From Xestospongia muta (Eukaryota; Porifera; Demospongiae; Haplosclerida; Petrosiidae): DNA of 64,000 nucleotides. Shown here one piece after another: positions 36,433 through 48,100 of the stretch (position 1 is the first letter of the stretch; the number at the start of each line of letters is the position of its first letter). The position numbers were made by a program, and so were the translations under genes. The stretch lies in NCBI GenBank assembly GCA_963693285.1, contig OY848918.1, forward strand, positions 16,366,263-16,430,262, read 5' to 3'. The notes beneath the pieces are model-generated. The model worked only from the letters and a program-made list of their open reading frames with translations. It was not told where the DNA came from and ran no database searches.

Positions 36433-37319
36433 AGACCATAAATAATTGATTTTACTTTTTCCTTTAAAGTTATAGATTTATGTTATTGCTTGATAATAAA
36501 TTTTGAAGTATATACAATTAATTATCAATGAAAATATTTGTTTCTAACCTTTGGAATTGTGGAGTATTTTAATATTGGAAACATAATAAAAATTACAAAT
36601 TTCCAAAACAGAAACATATAGAGAAATTTATTATATATGTTTCCTATACGTTTCTTAGAGGACAACATACTGGAAACATATTTAATTTTCCAGTGAAAGA
36701 TGTGTACCTTCTGTTGAATTTCCTGATGATTGGCATGTCACATATACACATAATCATTGGGCTAATGAGGTTACTACTGAGAACTACATTAAGACAATCC
36801 TCCTTCCTTATGTTGTGCAAAAGATGTCTGAGCTTTCACTACCAGATGATCATCCTGTGCTTGTAATTTATGCCCATTTAAGGCTCAGTGCTCAGAGATA
36901 ATATTGTCATTGCTTGATAATAACTGTATACGCATAGTGATTATTCCTGTCAATTGTACTGACAGACTGCAAACACCACATTTTACTGTAAACAAGTCTG
37001 CAAAGGAGTTTCTTAGAAAGCAATTTCAACAATGGTATTCAGATTAAGTTTGTAAGCAACTGAAACAAGGGGGATTCAAGTCTGTTGATCCTGCATTGTC
37101 AGTTGTTAAACCACTTGGTGCAACATGGTTATTGCCTTGTACAAGTACATGAAAGATAATCCTACTATTATATATAGTGAATGGTTTTAAAAAGGTTGGT
37201 ATATTGTTTTGACTAATGATAATTTTTAAGAATCAAAAGAATAAATTCAATTAATGAGATTATTGTGTTATTAAAATAAATAAATTTGAGATGTAATAAT
37301 TAAATTTTGCTTGATGGAA

Positions 37320-37580
37320 ACAGGGACAATAGTCAAGCACTGAAACAGGCATATAAATGATGCCTCATTTCAAACTGATGAAAGAATAAGTGGTTACATC
37401 AATGCCAAAAGGTATGCACGGCAGTGGAGATACCATTGGCAAAGATATCACAGTCTTCTCTGTGTTGTTGCTGCTGTACATCAACTTGAACAATCTCTGT
37501 TCTGGATTTATTGAAAAGATTGAATATTACTTTCTTTGTAGCTTCAATGGCAGTAGAATGTTAAGGAGTCATAAATCTGT
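37320..37580 (-). pseudogene. Ulp1-like (C48) cysteine peptidase fragment
   Basis: Read on the minus strand, a broken frame gives EIVQVDVQQQQ then EDCDIFANGISTAVH and HQFEMRHHLYACF. This matches the C-terminal catalytic block of transposon-borne Ulp1-like peptidases (VQ..GG.DCG.FAIA..., MR.HL..C), with the catalytic Cys in DC kept. Two stops and no N-terminal His/Asp part show it is a remnant. Confidence 0.6.
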
Positions 37581-37844
37581 ATAATGTGGCTGTCACAACC
37601 AATAATGCATGCCATAACCCAATGATTTGCTCTCACAAAAATAATTAGAAGACCACTTGAAATGTTTTTGATTGGTTGTTTTATTGAAGTAGTGTGTAGC
37701 CCAATAATAATACTACTAAAACAAAATCAGACTTTACCTTGTATGTAAAAAAGACAATGTTGTCCTTGTAAACCACACCCACAACTTATAACACTGTCAG
37801 TTAAGCTGCTAGTAGATGTCACCTGTTAAGGCGGCCTCTAAATA

Positions 37845-37935
37845 TGAGAAAAAGAGAGAGAGAGAGACAAAGAGACAGAGAGAGGGAGAATGAGAAAGAG
37901 AAAAAGTGAAAAGAGATAGAGAGAGAGGGAAAATA
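37845..37935. repeat. GA-rich microsatellite
   Basis: Imperfect GAGA/GAAA tract following the first copy of the tandem duplication. Confidence 0.9.
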
Positions 37936-38052
37936 TAAAGTCATGGATAGAATAACACTCGACATTTCATGACCCAAACAATTATAACACAGTTTACCAG
38001 AATGAAATCATTACCTCATATAATAATACTACTAAAACAATGACCAGACTTT

Positions 38053-38252
38053 NNNNNNNNNNNNNNNNNNNNNNNNNNNNNNNNNNNNNNNNNNNNNNNN
38101 NNNNNNNNNNNNNNNNNNNNNNNNNNNNNNNNNNNNNNNNNNNNNNNNNNNNNNNNNNNNNNNNNNNNNNNNNNNNNNNNNNNNNNNNNNNNNNNNNNNN
38201 NNNNNNNNNNNNNNNNNNNNNNNNNNNNNNNNNNNNNNNNNNNNNNNNNNNN
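38053..38252. other. Assembly gap, 200 N
   Basis: Exactly 200 N, the usual placeholder length. By comparison with 37736-37795 the true missing sequence may be nearer 60 bases. Confidence 0.98.
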
Positions 38253-38295
38253 GTCCAGCTGCTAATAGATGTCACCTGTTCAGGCGGCCTCTAAG

Positions 38296-38297
<2 letters not shown>

Positions 38298-38367
<70 letters not shown>

Positions 38368-38376
38368 AGAGAGAGA
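38298..38376. repeat. (GA)n microsatellite
   Basis: Almost pure GA repeat about 400 bases upstream of the gene 3 leader exon. Confidence 0.95.
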
Positions 38377-38699
38377 TCCCATGTCCTTACTCTCAAAAAG
38401 TCAAACACAACAATAAATTGAACAATATTAAATGAACATACCTACATATATGATATTACAGTTGATGAAGTAACTTACTAGGTTATAGGTCAATAACACA
38501 ATTGTACTCAATGTTTGTCTACTGAGTCATAGTTTGTCATTCATATCACTGTTATTGAGAAACTATTCAAATATAATGACTAAGTAACATATCTAAAGAC
38601 TCACCTGATTGAATTACTAATGCAGTCAAATGAGTCCTTAACATATTAATATTTGTCTTCTCCAGATGCATGGTTAAAACCACCCAGCCTCAAAACCAG

Positions 38700-38790
38700 A
38701 TGTCGCCCACACACTAATCAGTAGGCGTGGTTAAAAGTTGCCATGAACAATCTCAAAGCAAACGCAGTTACACACTGAAGACAAGAACAG
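38700..38790 (+). other. Possible 5' UTR leader exon of gene 3
   Basis: A less AT-rich stretch ends AAGAACAG followed by GTTAGTATAT, a fair splice donor at 38791. The next acceptor TCTATAG at 39041-39047 opens the exon with the start codon. The 5' limit is a guess. Confidence 0.45.
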
Positions 38791-39047
38791 GTTAGTATAT
38801 TACTTTGATATTCTATTCTACTACTAAAGCGTTGAATATTATTAGTATTCAATGATATCATATAGTGTACAGTACATACATAGTGTGAGTGTATATCTAT
38901 TACATATAGTAGTAGTTAGTAGACAGACAGTATATTCTATCTTACTATAATTAGGTTATAGTTGAATTAGTTAGTAGAGTTTCCTCATTCCAATGTAGTA
39001 TATAGTCATATACTATCTATGTAACCTACTTCCTATATTATCTATAG

Positions 39048-39113
39048 ACACCTGACATAGGAACAGTGACCAACTAAGAACCTACACTTTTCAAAATGTC
39101 TCAGGATAGTCTA
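39048..39113 (+). CDS. Gene 3 start exon
   Basis: The acceptor TATCTATAG is followed by 48 bases of leader with stops and the first ATG at 39096. Six codons precede the donor GTAAGT at 39114, in phase 0. The ATG context is TCAAAATGT. Confidence 0.75.
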
Positions 39114-42100
39114 GTAAGTCTATAATCTTTCTATTACTATGTCATTATCCCTATATATCACTGTGATACTAACTAAACTCACATATCAGTGTTATGGTAT
39201 AGACAGAATATCTTTCTAAAAAATGGTCTTTTAGTTATAAGGGCTGATCTGTATACTCACTATACTACACTACATGATACATGTTGTCTTTATAATAGAA
39301 TGAACAACTGTTCAGATCAGCACTTAATGGAAACATTGAAGTTGTCCAATCTACTATTGAAGAAGGTGCTGATGTAAACTGTCCTCATCCAAACATTGTA
39401 AGTTACTAGCTCTCAATATTTAAGTATATATCTCAACAGTAAAGCCTATTTTTCATATACAGTGAGTTTTTATAAATAAGTCTAAGATCCAATAATTATC
39501 ACATCACTACACACTGTATCATTATTATAGTATGATGTTGGTTGAGCTATAATATATGGGATGGTCTAAATTTAATATCATAAATTCTTGTGTGAATTTA
39601 ATCAATAGTGTAGGCATTTGTTTCTCTTTCTCTGTCATCTCCTGATAATAATAAAGTGTTGATATTACTGACATGATGTGTACATTTGTTGATCTAATAA
39701 CAATGTTACTGAATAATTCTAACAAAGCCAATTTATATCTATCATATCACACATATTTTGAAGACATCATTTATATGAATTTGCTTTTAATGTGGCATTT
39801 ATAAAATGCATTTTTCTGGATTCATTTTATGATTTTATTTCACTCACACATTTATTCACTCACTGCCTCATATATTTACAATCTACCAGAATGCTGATAA
39901 AGCTCTGATAAATATAGAAATATATCAGAAGCATTGATTATGATTATATCATGGATAGCTATGTACAATCTATTTTATAGAGTGCCCTTAGTTTTGTTGT
40001 ATTCCAACATTTAATTTAAGAAACAACATTATAATTTTATGTTTTATACACTTATAAACAGTATAGTCAGCAAAGTCACTAACATAATAGATTTGTTTTG
40101 TGAATTAATTTAATGATTACATTAAATTCAACAAATGAACTAAAAATTTTACTTCTCATATATTTATGATTATACTGTATTAAAATGTTTTATAGTCTAT
40201 GTTTAATAATAGAGTGTGTAAAGTGAAGTCATATTATGTTAAGTTTATACCTTAATTAAGTCTAATATTAATTGTATCTACTAATTTAGTAAATTTATTA
40301 CTAGAAAAATAATAGCAGCCATGTTTTAGACATCAATAATTCAATATAGTAAATGTGTTACACTGCAATTTTAAACATTTACATATTATTATAGTAGTCA
40401 CTAAAATTAGCGTACACAATAATTGTAGCATCAGAGAGATTGTGGTAACATATATGAAATGGTGAGTTTGATAAAATGTTCTTCATTTGCAAAAAATTTC
40501 ATTGGTATTTCAGTCATCAAAATGAATTGCTATACACATACCACATTTATATAATAACTGGGATTTGACCAAAATCCTTTAGATTTGCAAAATTTGCAAA
40601 ATTATTTCTTCTCAAAAGGTTTCCTGTATATACAACAACACTGTCTTAAGAGCTAACAAGGAAATATCTTGACTTTAACATTGTCCAAATCATTCACATA
40701 CACTGTATAACTTTTAAGTATTGCATATTTTATGGCAGTATACTTCATAAAGTGTACTAACTTCAAATCTACTTGTCCAGGGTTAATAACGTAGTCTAAT
40801 TGTTTATATTATATAATGTATTGTGGTTATCTGAGCATGCGTACTTATAAAAAAGGCACGTGTTATCGATCTATATTTATCATCACTTTTTGTTTGTTGT
40901 GTGACTCGATTTAGACAAAAGATTTGTTATAATACATGGTGTCAGGAGTATGGCTAGTGTTAAGCTACAGCCACCGCAACCATTTAACTTCCAGACACCA
41001 GACGAATAGCCACGCTGGCACCAGTAGTTTAGAATAGCCTCAGGCCTATCCACAGAGAGTGAGGAACGTCAGGTGAGCACACTCTTGTACTGTCTAAGGA
41101 GCGAATCAGAAGACATTCTTGCATCGACAAATGTAATCGAAGAAGAGAGAAAAAGCTATCTGTCATTTCTAAACACTTTGATGACTTTTTAGAGTTGGAC
41201 ACAACGAAATTTTCGAAAGAGCCCGTTTTGATCGATGAAACCAGAAGGAGGGTGAGTCCTGTGAACAATATGTAGCAATGGTGTACAGCCTGGCTGAACA
41301 TTGCGAATTTGGGCCACTAAAGAATTAATTCGGGACAGACTCGTGGTAGGCATTAGAATTACTGCCCTTTCAGAGCGTCTCCAGATGGACCCTTCTATAA
41401 CCCTTGAAAAAGCAAAAAAAACTATTTGGCAGAAAAAAGCAGTTGGGGAACACAGAGACATTCTCCGAACCGACCCAAAGGTTAGTGATCTGGATAGTGT
41501 CAGATCTACATCAAGACTACTGAATGGAAGGAACAGGCATCCCAGATATACTAATCATAGAGACTTGCAACAAATTGCTAAATGTACTATATGTGGACGA
41601 GACTGTCACCAAAGGCGAGATTGCCCATGTAATTTGGCTACATGTCACAAATGCAAAAAGAAGGGCCACTTTGCTTCTCAATGTCTATCCAAATCAGTGT
41701 CAGAAGTTGACGCAACCAAACCACAAACCTCTTAGGAGCAGTTGGTGCAGACACAGAAAATGTCTGCTTCAGTACTGTTCAGTTATTGGGCAGACCCCTT
41801 TCCTTCAAACTGGACATGGGAGCAGAAGTTACCGCAATTTCCAAAAGTGTATTTAGAACATCACCTCAAGTCGAACTCAGACCAACTAACAGGGCATTAT
41901 AAGGACACAATAGAAAACCTCTCTCCGTATTGGGACAATTTGAAGGTATTCTATCACACAGTGACCAGATATCCTTACAGACAGTGTATGTGGTCAATAG
42001 ATTTGGGAACAATCTACTTGGATTGCCCACAATTCAAGCATTACATTTGGTGTCAAGGATTGATGAAACTATAAGTCACTCAGAAGTCAAAAAGACTCCC

Positions 42101-45100
42101 CCTCGCCTTTTTATAGGCTTAGGTAATTTGGGTGATCCTTATCGGATTCAATTGCACCCAGGTTCAAAACCATTTGCACTTTACACCCCTCGACGAGTTC
42201 CCCTCCCCCTATGAACAAAAGTCAAAGAAGAACTTAATCGAATGGAATCGCTGAAAGTAATCTCGAAGGTTAATGAAGCCACATCTTGGTGTGCTGGAAT
42301 GGTTGTTGTACCAAATAAGACAGAACAGGTACGGATATGTGTAGATTTAAAACTGTTAAATGAAAGTTTTATAAAAGAGCTCCACCCCCTCCCCAAGGTT
42401 GACGAGATGTTAGGCCAGTTAACAGGAGCAGCTGTATTTAGTAAATTGGACACTAATAGTGGCTTTGGCAAATTCCCCTTGATACAGAATCTCGTTTGCT
42501 AACCACATTTATCACACCTTTTTGCTGTTATTGTTTCAATAAACTTCCCTTTGGAATTTCTAGTGCACCAGAACACTTTCAGAAGCGAATGTCAAATATT
42601 CTCTGTGGGTTGGAGGGTGTGTTCTGCTCAATTCACGATGTGTTAATATTTGGTAAAGATCAAAGAGAACATGATACCAGATTGTATGCAGTTTTGTGAA
42701 GACTGGAGAATGCGGGAGTAATTCTGAACCCAGTGAAGTGCATTTTTTGCAGAAGAAATGTTAAATTTCTTGGTCACCTAATAGACAGAGATGTGCTAGT
42801 CTTCAGACACTTTGTCTCTAACTGAAAGTCAGATTATTATTAGACAGCTAAATGTCCTTGAATATTTTAATATTCTAACTAAAGATCTTATCAGTAGACA
42901 CAACTTAGAGTCCTTAATATAATATGATAATTGTTTCATTCACTTTCAATGTTAGTGACAGGATCTGGAGCACAAATTCATTGTTATTTCACTCATCAAA
43001 ATGAATTGCTATACACATGTCACACCTATATATTAACTGGGAATTAAACAAATTCACTTTACATTTGAAATATTTTCAAAATTATTCCTTCTGTAATGGT
43101 TTCCTGTATATACAGTATTTTATATTTAAGATAATTTAGTTTGACATTTCTTATACACAGAGTTTAAAACAGTATTTGGGTTGACTATGTTTACTAGTAA
43201 AACATATATTATTAACATATCCACAGAGTAACTATATAATTGTAAATAATGTTCATAATACATTTTAATGAGTAATGTAGTATTTATAAGGACTCCATAA
43301 TTAAAAATCATTTCAAGATATTAAAGAAGTCCAGTAATGACTTTTAATACATTCATAGTATTATAATGTTAATTTAAGTTGTCCTAATCCAATTATAGGT
43401 TCACTGACGTCTTTGCAATATCATCTATTAGAAATAACTTATATTTTATTAATATACTAATATTACTGTTACTATTGTGATATTGTTTGTACTCTTTAAA
43501 AACTTTGCATTATTGTTTAATAAATAATTGTTAAATAGATCTGTTAACTGTCATTTGTTAATAACAAACATTATCATCTACTATTATATAGGGTTTTGAG
43601 AGAGCGTTGATTGGTGCATCTTATTATGGAAACACTGAAATTGTGTCTCTTCTACTTCTAAACAATGCAGACCCTAATTGCACAGATGTTGTGAGTGTTC
43701 ATATATAGTAACAATATTGTTGTAATGTATATATGAACACATTTTATATGTAGATTTACACATGTGAGTTTATTAATGTAATTCTCACATTATACTTTTC
43801 TTGTTTTGTTAGCAATATTCTTAAAATTGTGAAAATTGAAACCTCAATCTATTAGCATCTCAATATTTCATCACACTAACTACATTATGAGTATTATAAA
43901 CTGAACACACTAATATGTCTGTACATCAGTACTGTGCCCATACTGACACTATATATAGTATACATGAATGTGTTACATTGACTTGAGCTAATGGAGGTGA
44001 AGTGCTTGTAGACTCTAGAACATAGAAATGTACCTGTTTTATGGTAATATACTGAGGTGTACTAGCTTTAAATCTCCTTGTCCAAGATCAATAGCTTTAG
44101 AACTATTACTGAGTTAAAAGCATAACTTTTGAGATAATCCACAATTGTTACAACTTAACATGTTTTTGAATTCAAATTTGAAGATTAAATGAACGTCATA
44201 ATCTCTCAATTAAATTCATCAACTACAATGACCATGAATATTATTTATTACAACCTGCACAAAGGAAGCCATAAACATTTGTCCATGTCTATGGATGCCT
44301 TTGTGTATTCTGTATAAGAAATTAAACATGTATTGAAATAAAAATGTCAATAGAATCTCTCCTTATACTGTAAGCATTTTATGATGATTACACATGTAAT
44401 GTTACAAGGAAATATGTGTCCCTAAACTATTGTAGTTTTGTTATAGCTACTAGAAATGTCTATACTGTATGTCTGGTCCTTGCACATGATTTGTTACTAC
44501 ATGTAACATGGGCAATGTTATATTAATAGTAATGAAAGGTCAAACAATTATATAGGCATCACTGATTAGTAAGTAAGATGGATTTGTCTATTTAGCCATC
44601 TCATACAAGTCGAGTCTAAATAGTGCCTGTAACATGGAGAATGTTAATATGATATTAATAGATCTTGTATTGTTTAGTGGTACTAAATGACTAGCAGTAA
44701 TCTAAGCTTTAGGTTTAAAGAAATGTTTAAACTAAAATAGGGTCTATCTAGTGATATATTAATAATGAATACTGTTTTCTCATAATGGTTCATTAATACT
44801 CTAAACAGTTCATGAACACTTATCAGACAGTGGTAATGACTACATCTAATCAATATTAGACATTGACAACATCAAGGGGTTATTCCTAGTGTAATACAAT
44901 TGTACCTAAGTAACAAAATGACCACATATCAATGCTGTACTGTTAATTAATTCATAGAAAAATGGACTTAGTGAAATAAGTGAAATAAGATATTAGCTTA
45001 TAATATTATGACACAAGCACATATTTAGATATCTCTACAGTCTTTAGAACCTTTCAATGATACAACAATACATATAAAATTTGCTCTTTGTAAGCAAATT

Positions 45101-48100
45101 CATTATATAATTATACTGACATAACTTGGACAGACTATACAAGCAAAAGTATCCTTTACTGACTTTATGAGTTTAATTTTATTAGTACATCTAAACCTGA
45201 TATGAGTTCATATACCTCTGTATATATACTGTATATGTACTATCCTGTAAGTAATTAGACCCATACTTCATCATTGTAGTACATGGTGGCCCAGTAGCTA
45301 GCATTGTTGGCTTATACTTAGATCATGTTAGTCTGATATAGTCCTTTACACAATCATCCTATAGTGATACAGCCTATTCTATAATCAACAATTGGTGTGT
45401 ATAAACCATCCAGACTAGATCAACATATGACTACAGTTCAAGTAGAGAACATATAATTTACATTGCAATATTAAATTTCAATAGGTCTATATATCAAAAT
45501 AAACTTTGAGATTCTCTGATTTTGTAGATGGTGAGCTCTCAAGTGTAATGTAAAAGATTACTCAGGATAATATTTCTTCTACTTTCAGCCTGGATATGAG
45601 CACTATTGACCAGTTATTGATTTATTTTAATCAAATTAAATAGGCTACCAGTAGTGCCATATTCACAAACATATCTTGATTAAGTGGAATAGAGTACAAT
45701 GCATATACATTCTCATGTAACTGTGTTGACTTGTACTCTATAGTGTAGTTATAAACAGATAAGATTTAAGATGTCTCTGTAATTGAGCTGCTGATTGTGG
45801 GATCACACATTTCTTTGAGTTAAATATTGAAGTTAATGCTTGTGGTCTAATTAGCATTTCAAATCTGTGCAAATACAAATACTGATAGAACTTAATGTCA
45901 AACACTATGGATAATGCTTTTCTTTCTATTTGAGCAAATTTTTTCCTGATTTGGTTAAGGTTCTAGATGCCTAAGGATTAGATTTTCACTGTTATCTTTA
46001 CATATGTTTGACAACATTGCTCCAATACCATAGTGAGAGGCCACTATTGCTAGAACTGTGGGTAGTCCTGAATATGATGTACCAAAACTTTGATTACACT
46101 AATGCTTCGCTATTATGATCTACAGATTAGTTATATAGTATAGACCACTCCCACTTCACATTACTTCATAACAGGTTATTTATGGGTTGTGATATTTGGC
46201 TAATTCGGAATAAATTTCCATAATAATTATTTAGTTCTAGAAGGGAACATAACTCCAGGATATTCTGTGCTTTGTGACCATAAGAAATAGCATCAATCTT
46301 GTTACTCTTATGATCTTCTCATGCAACCTCATACATTAATCACATCACTCAAGTACACAACACTTTCACACAAAACTGACAATTTGTCTGTTTCATTGCT
46401 ATACCATGGTGTTTTAGGCATATCAGTACGTCCTTGAGAATATGGAGATGTTCTTTGTTATTAGCACCAGCAATACAGATATCACTGATGTAACAAATTG
46501 GTTGTGGTACTCCTTCAGGGATGATGTCCATTGTAAATGGCTAGTGGAAAATCAATACAGGCTCAGATGGTATTAATGGTAACTAAGACTGGGGCTGTTC
46601 ATCACAGAATTGTTGCTGATAAGCCAGGGAGAGGTCAAAAACAGAGAATTTACTTCCCCAGATAATTATGTATAAAGGTCATTGATTTTGGTAATGGATA
46701 TAGGTGCACACGGAGTACTGGATTGATCATTGCTTTATAACCACAACAAAGGGTAGTTCCATCTTATTACAACAGAACACTTACAATAAGGGCTTTGCAC
46801 TCACTGTAATTCACAGGCTCAATTTTGCCCGATGACAGCAAATTGCCTAGCTCAGCTTAAAGGACAGTTCAAGAGAGAAGGTTACAGTGTGAGGTCTCCA
46901 ACAATTATGTTTGCGATTTCTCTTCAAGTGCAGTTTATCCACATGTTGAGTCATTGTCCCCAACTTCTCTGGGAACACTTCTTTATATTTCTCTAGTAAC
47001 AACTTAACTTTACCATTGCTTGAAGTACACCAAACTTTAAAGGCAGTGCCTATAGGTTTGGTAATCAGACTCACTACTTTCCAACAATTGGTCTGGCAAT
47101 CGAAACCACGCCTCCAAAAAGAAAAACCACACCCACTCACTAAAAATTCCTAATGATAGATGAACTGCAATCATAGATACTGCAATGAAGTTTCACAACT
47201 TATCAGTAATGATATAACAAGTTTGACAGTACCATAGCTTTGATTTGGGAGGACTTTTCAAACGAATGCAATGGAAATGAAACCATTTCAAGCATGAGTC
47301 ACAAACAATGTAATCTTCCATATCATCATCAATTAGATTCCTGCACTGACCACAGTACCAAATAAGATGACTCTTCCCTTCCTTGACAACAGCCTTAACA
47401 CTGACCCATGCATCAGGAGAAAATTATTTCCTACAGCTTTCAATGCATACATTTTCATCTAAACAGGAGCAGGAAATTGTCTCTGGATGGACCTCAACAT
47501 TGTCTTCATTAATAAGAGAACCTTTAATTGCAGAATCAACAACATTGGCATCAACAAACCAATCCAAAATAACTAAAAAGTTTAATGATAAGTATGCCGT
47601 GTAATAAAGTACTTACTTTTTTCTTTTTCAATAGGCATTTTCTTCATAAAAGGTATGAGCTTGTCATGATTCTGACATTTCCTTTGGTAGACCTATGACA
47701 GTTAACTAACTCCTTGGCCTTCCACACGTCTTCAGTCTTGGTGGAATTTTGATTGTAGACAAACTTTATGTGTTACCATTGTCTTGCTTATGTAAAAGCA
47801 CCTCTTACCATTTAAGCATTCATTAGCATCAAAGCTGTCTGATCCATCTTGTACATGTATCTCTCCAATTGTCTCTTCATTGTTTTCTCCGACGCACATC
47901 AGTTAGTACAGATAAAATTAAAAACTGTCCTTATCCATAACTACTTCCTGTTTGTCTTCCGATCCACCTCCAGAAATTACTTCATCATCTTTAATCATTA
48001 TCACATTCACTACCATCTACATACATGTACATGACTTTACAGTCAACACAAAATACCATGGCTACAAACAGTACCTTATGTGTGATCAAGACATTGCCCT

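Larger units (their letters stand above)
33339..36695. mobile_element. Second CACTG transposon, internally deleted, 3357 bp
   Basis: The ends are CACTGGAAAAATTAATATG and CATATTTAATTTTCCAGTG, flanked by AAA on both sides (33336-33338 and 36696-36698). Taking it out with one AAA rejoins the Tigger-like frame exactly. GGAAACAT-type subterminal repeats occur at both ends. It carries one intact accessory gene on the minus strand and only the first and last pieces of a transposase on the plus strand, so it is non-autonomous. Confidence 0.87.
32271..37180 (+). pseudogene. Dead pogo/Tigger-like DDE transposon, split by an insertion
   Basis: Begins near ACCGTATAACAGG (32272), a terminal type common to such elements. 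ATG 32446 opens a frame encoding MALLKYFKKSSFL. Recognisable blocks in changing frames follow: the helix-turn-helix region (about 32600-32760), LLLGAIMEKEVQELCKKFK (about 32835), NWAKSFLDRMGYVKKGK (about 33000), LVEMGEIPKKLVIN-DHTGIQYVP (about 33120-33195, the first catalytic Asp kept), the block ending FLPPQIIHSGKNQ at 33335, then after the insertion RCVPSVEFPDDWHVTYTHNHWANE (36700-36770) and later catalytic-core remnants to about 37170. Many stops and frameshifts make it inactive. The right terminal repeat was not found. Confidence 0.8.
37690..38390. repeat. Tandem duplication of about 317 bp with the assembly gap in the second copy
   Basis: TAATAATACTACTAAAACAA, the word CAGACTTT, then GCTGCTA-TAGATGTCACCTGTT and GGCGGCCTCTAA-TATGAG followed by GA repeats occur at 37704-37855 and again at 38020-38300. 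In the first copy 60 bases separate the two flanks of the gap. Confidence 0.8.

Noticed and set aside
38040..38294. Long frames across the N run
   Set aside because: They consist of unknown bases only.
41189..41461. Minus-strand frames overlapping the Gypsy gag region (41029-41461)
   Set aside because: Shadows of the plus-strand gag frame, which has zinc knuckles.
45275..45320. A GTGGCCCAGTAGCTAGC word resembling a tRNA A-box, possibly a SINE head
   Set aside because: No B-box at the right distance, no clover-leaf and no tail repeat could be seen.
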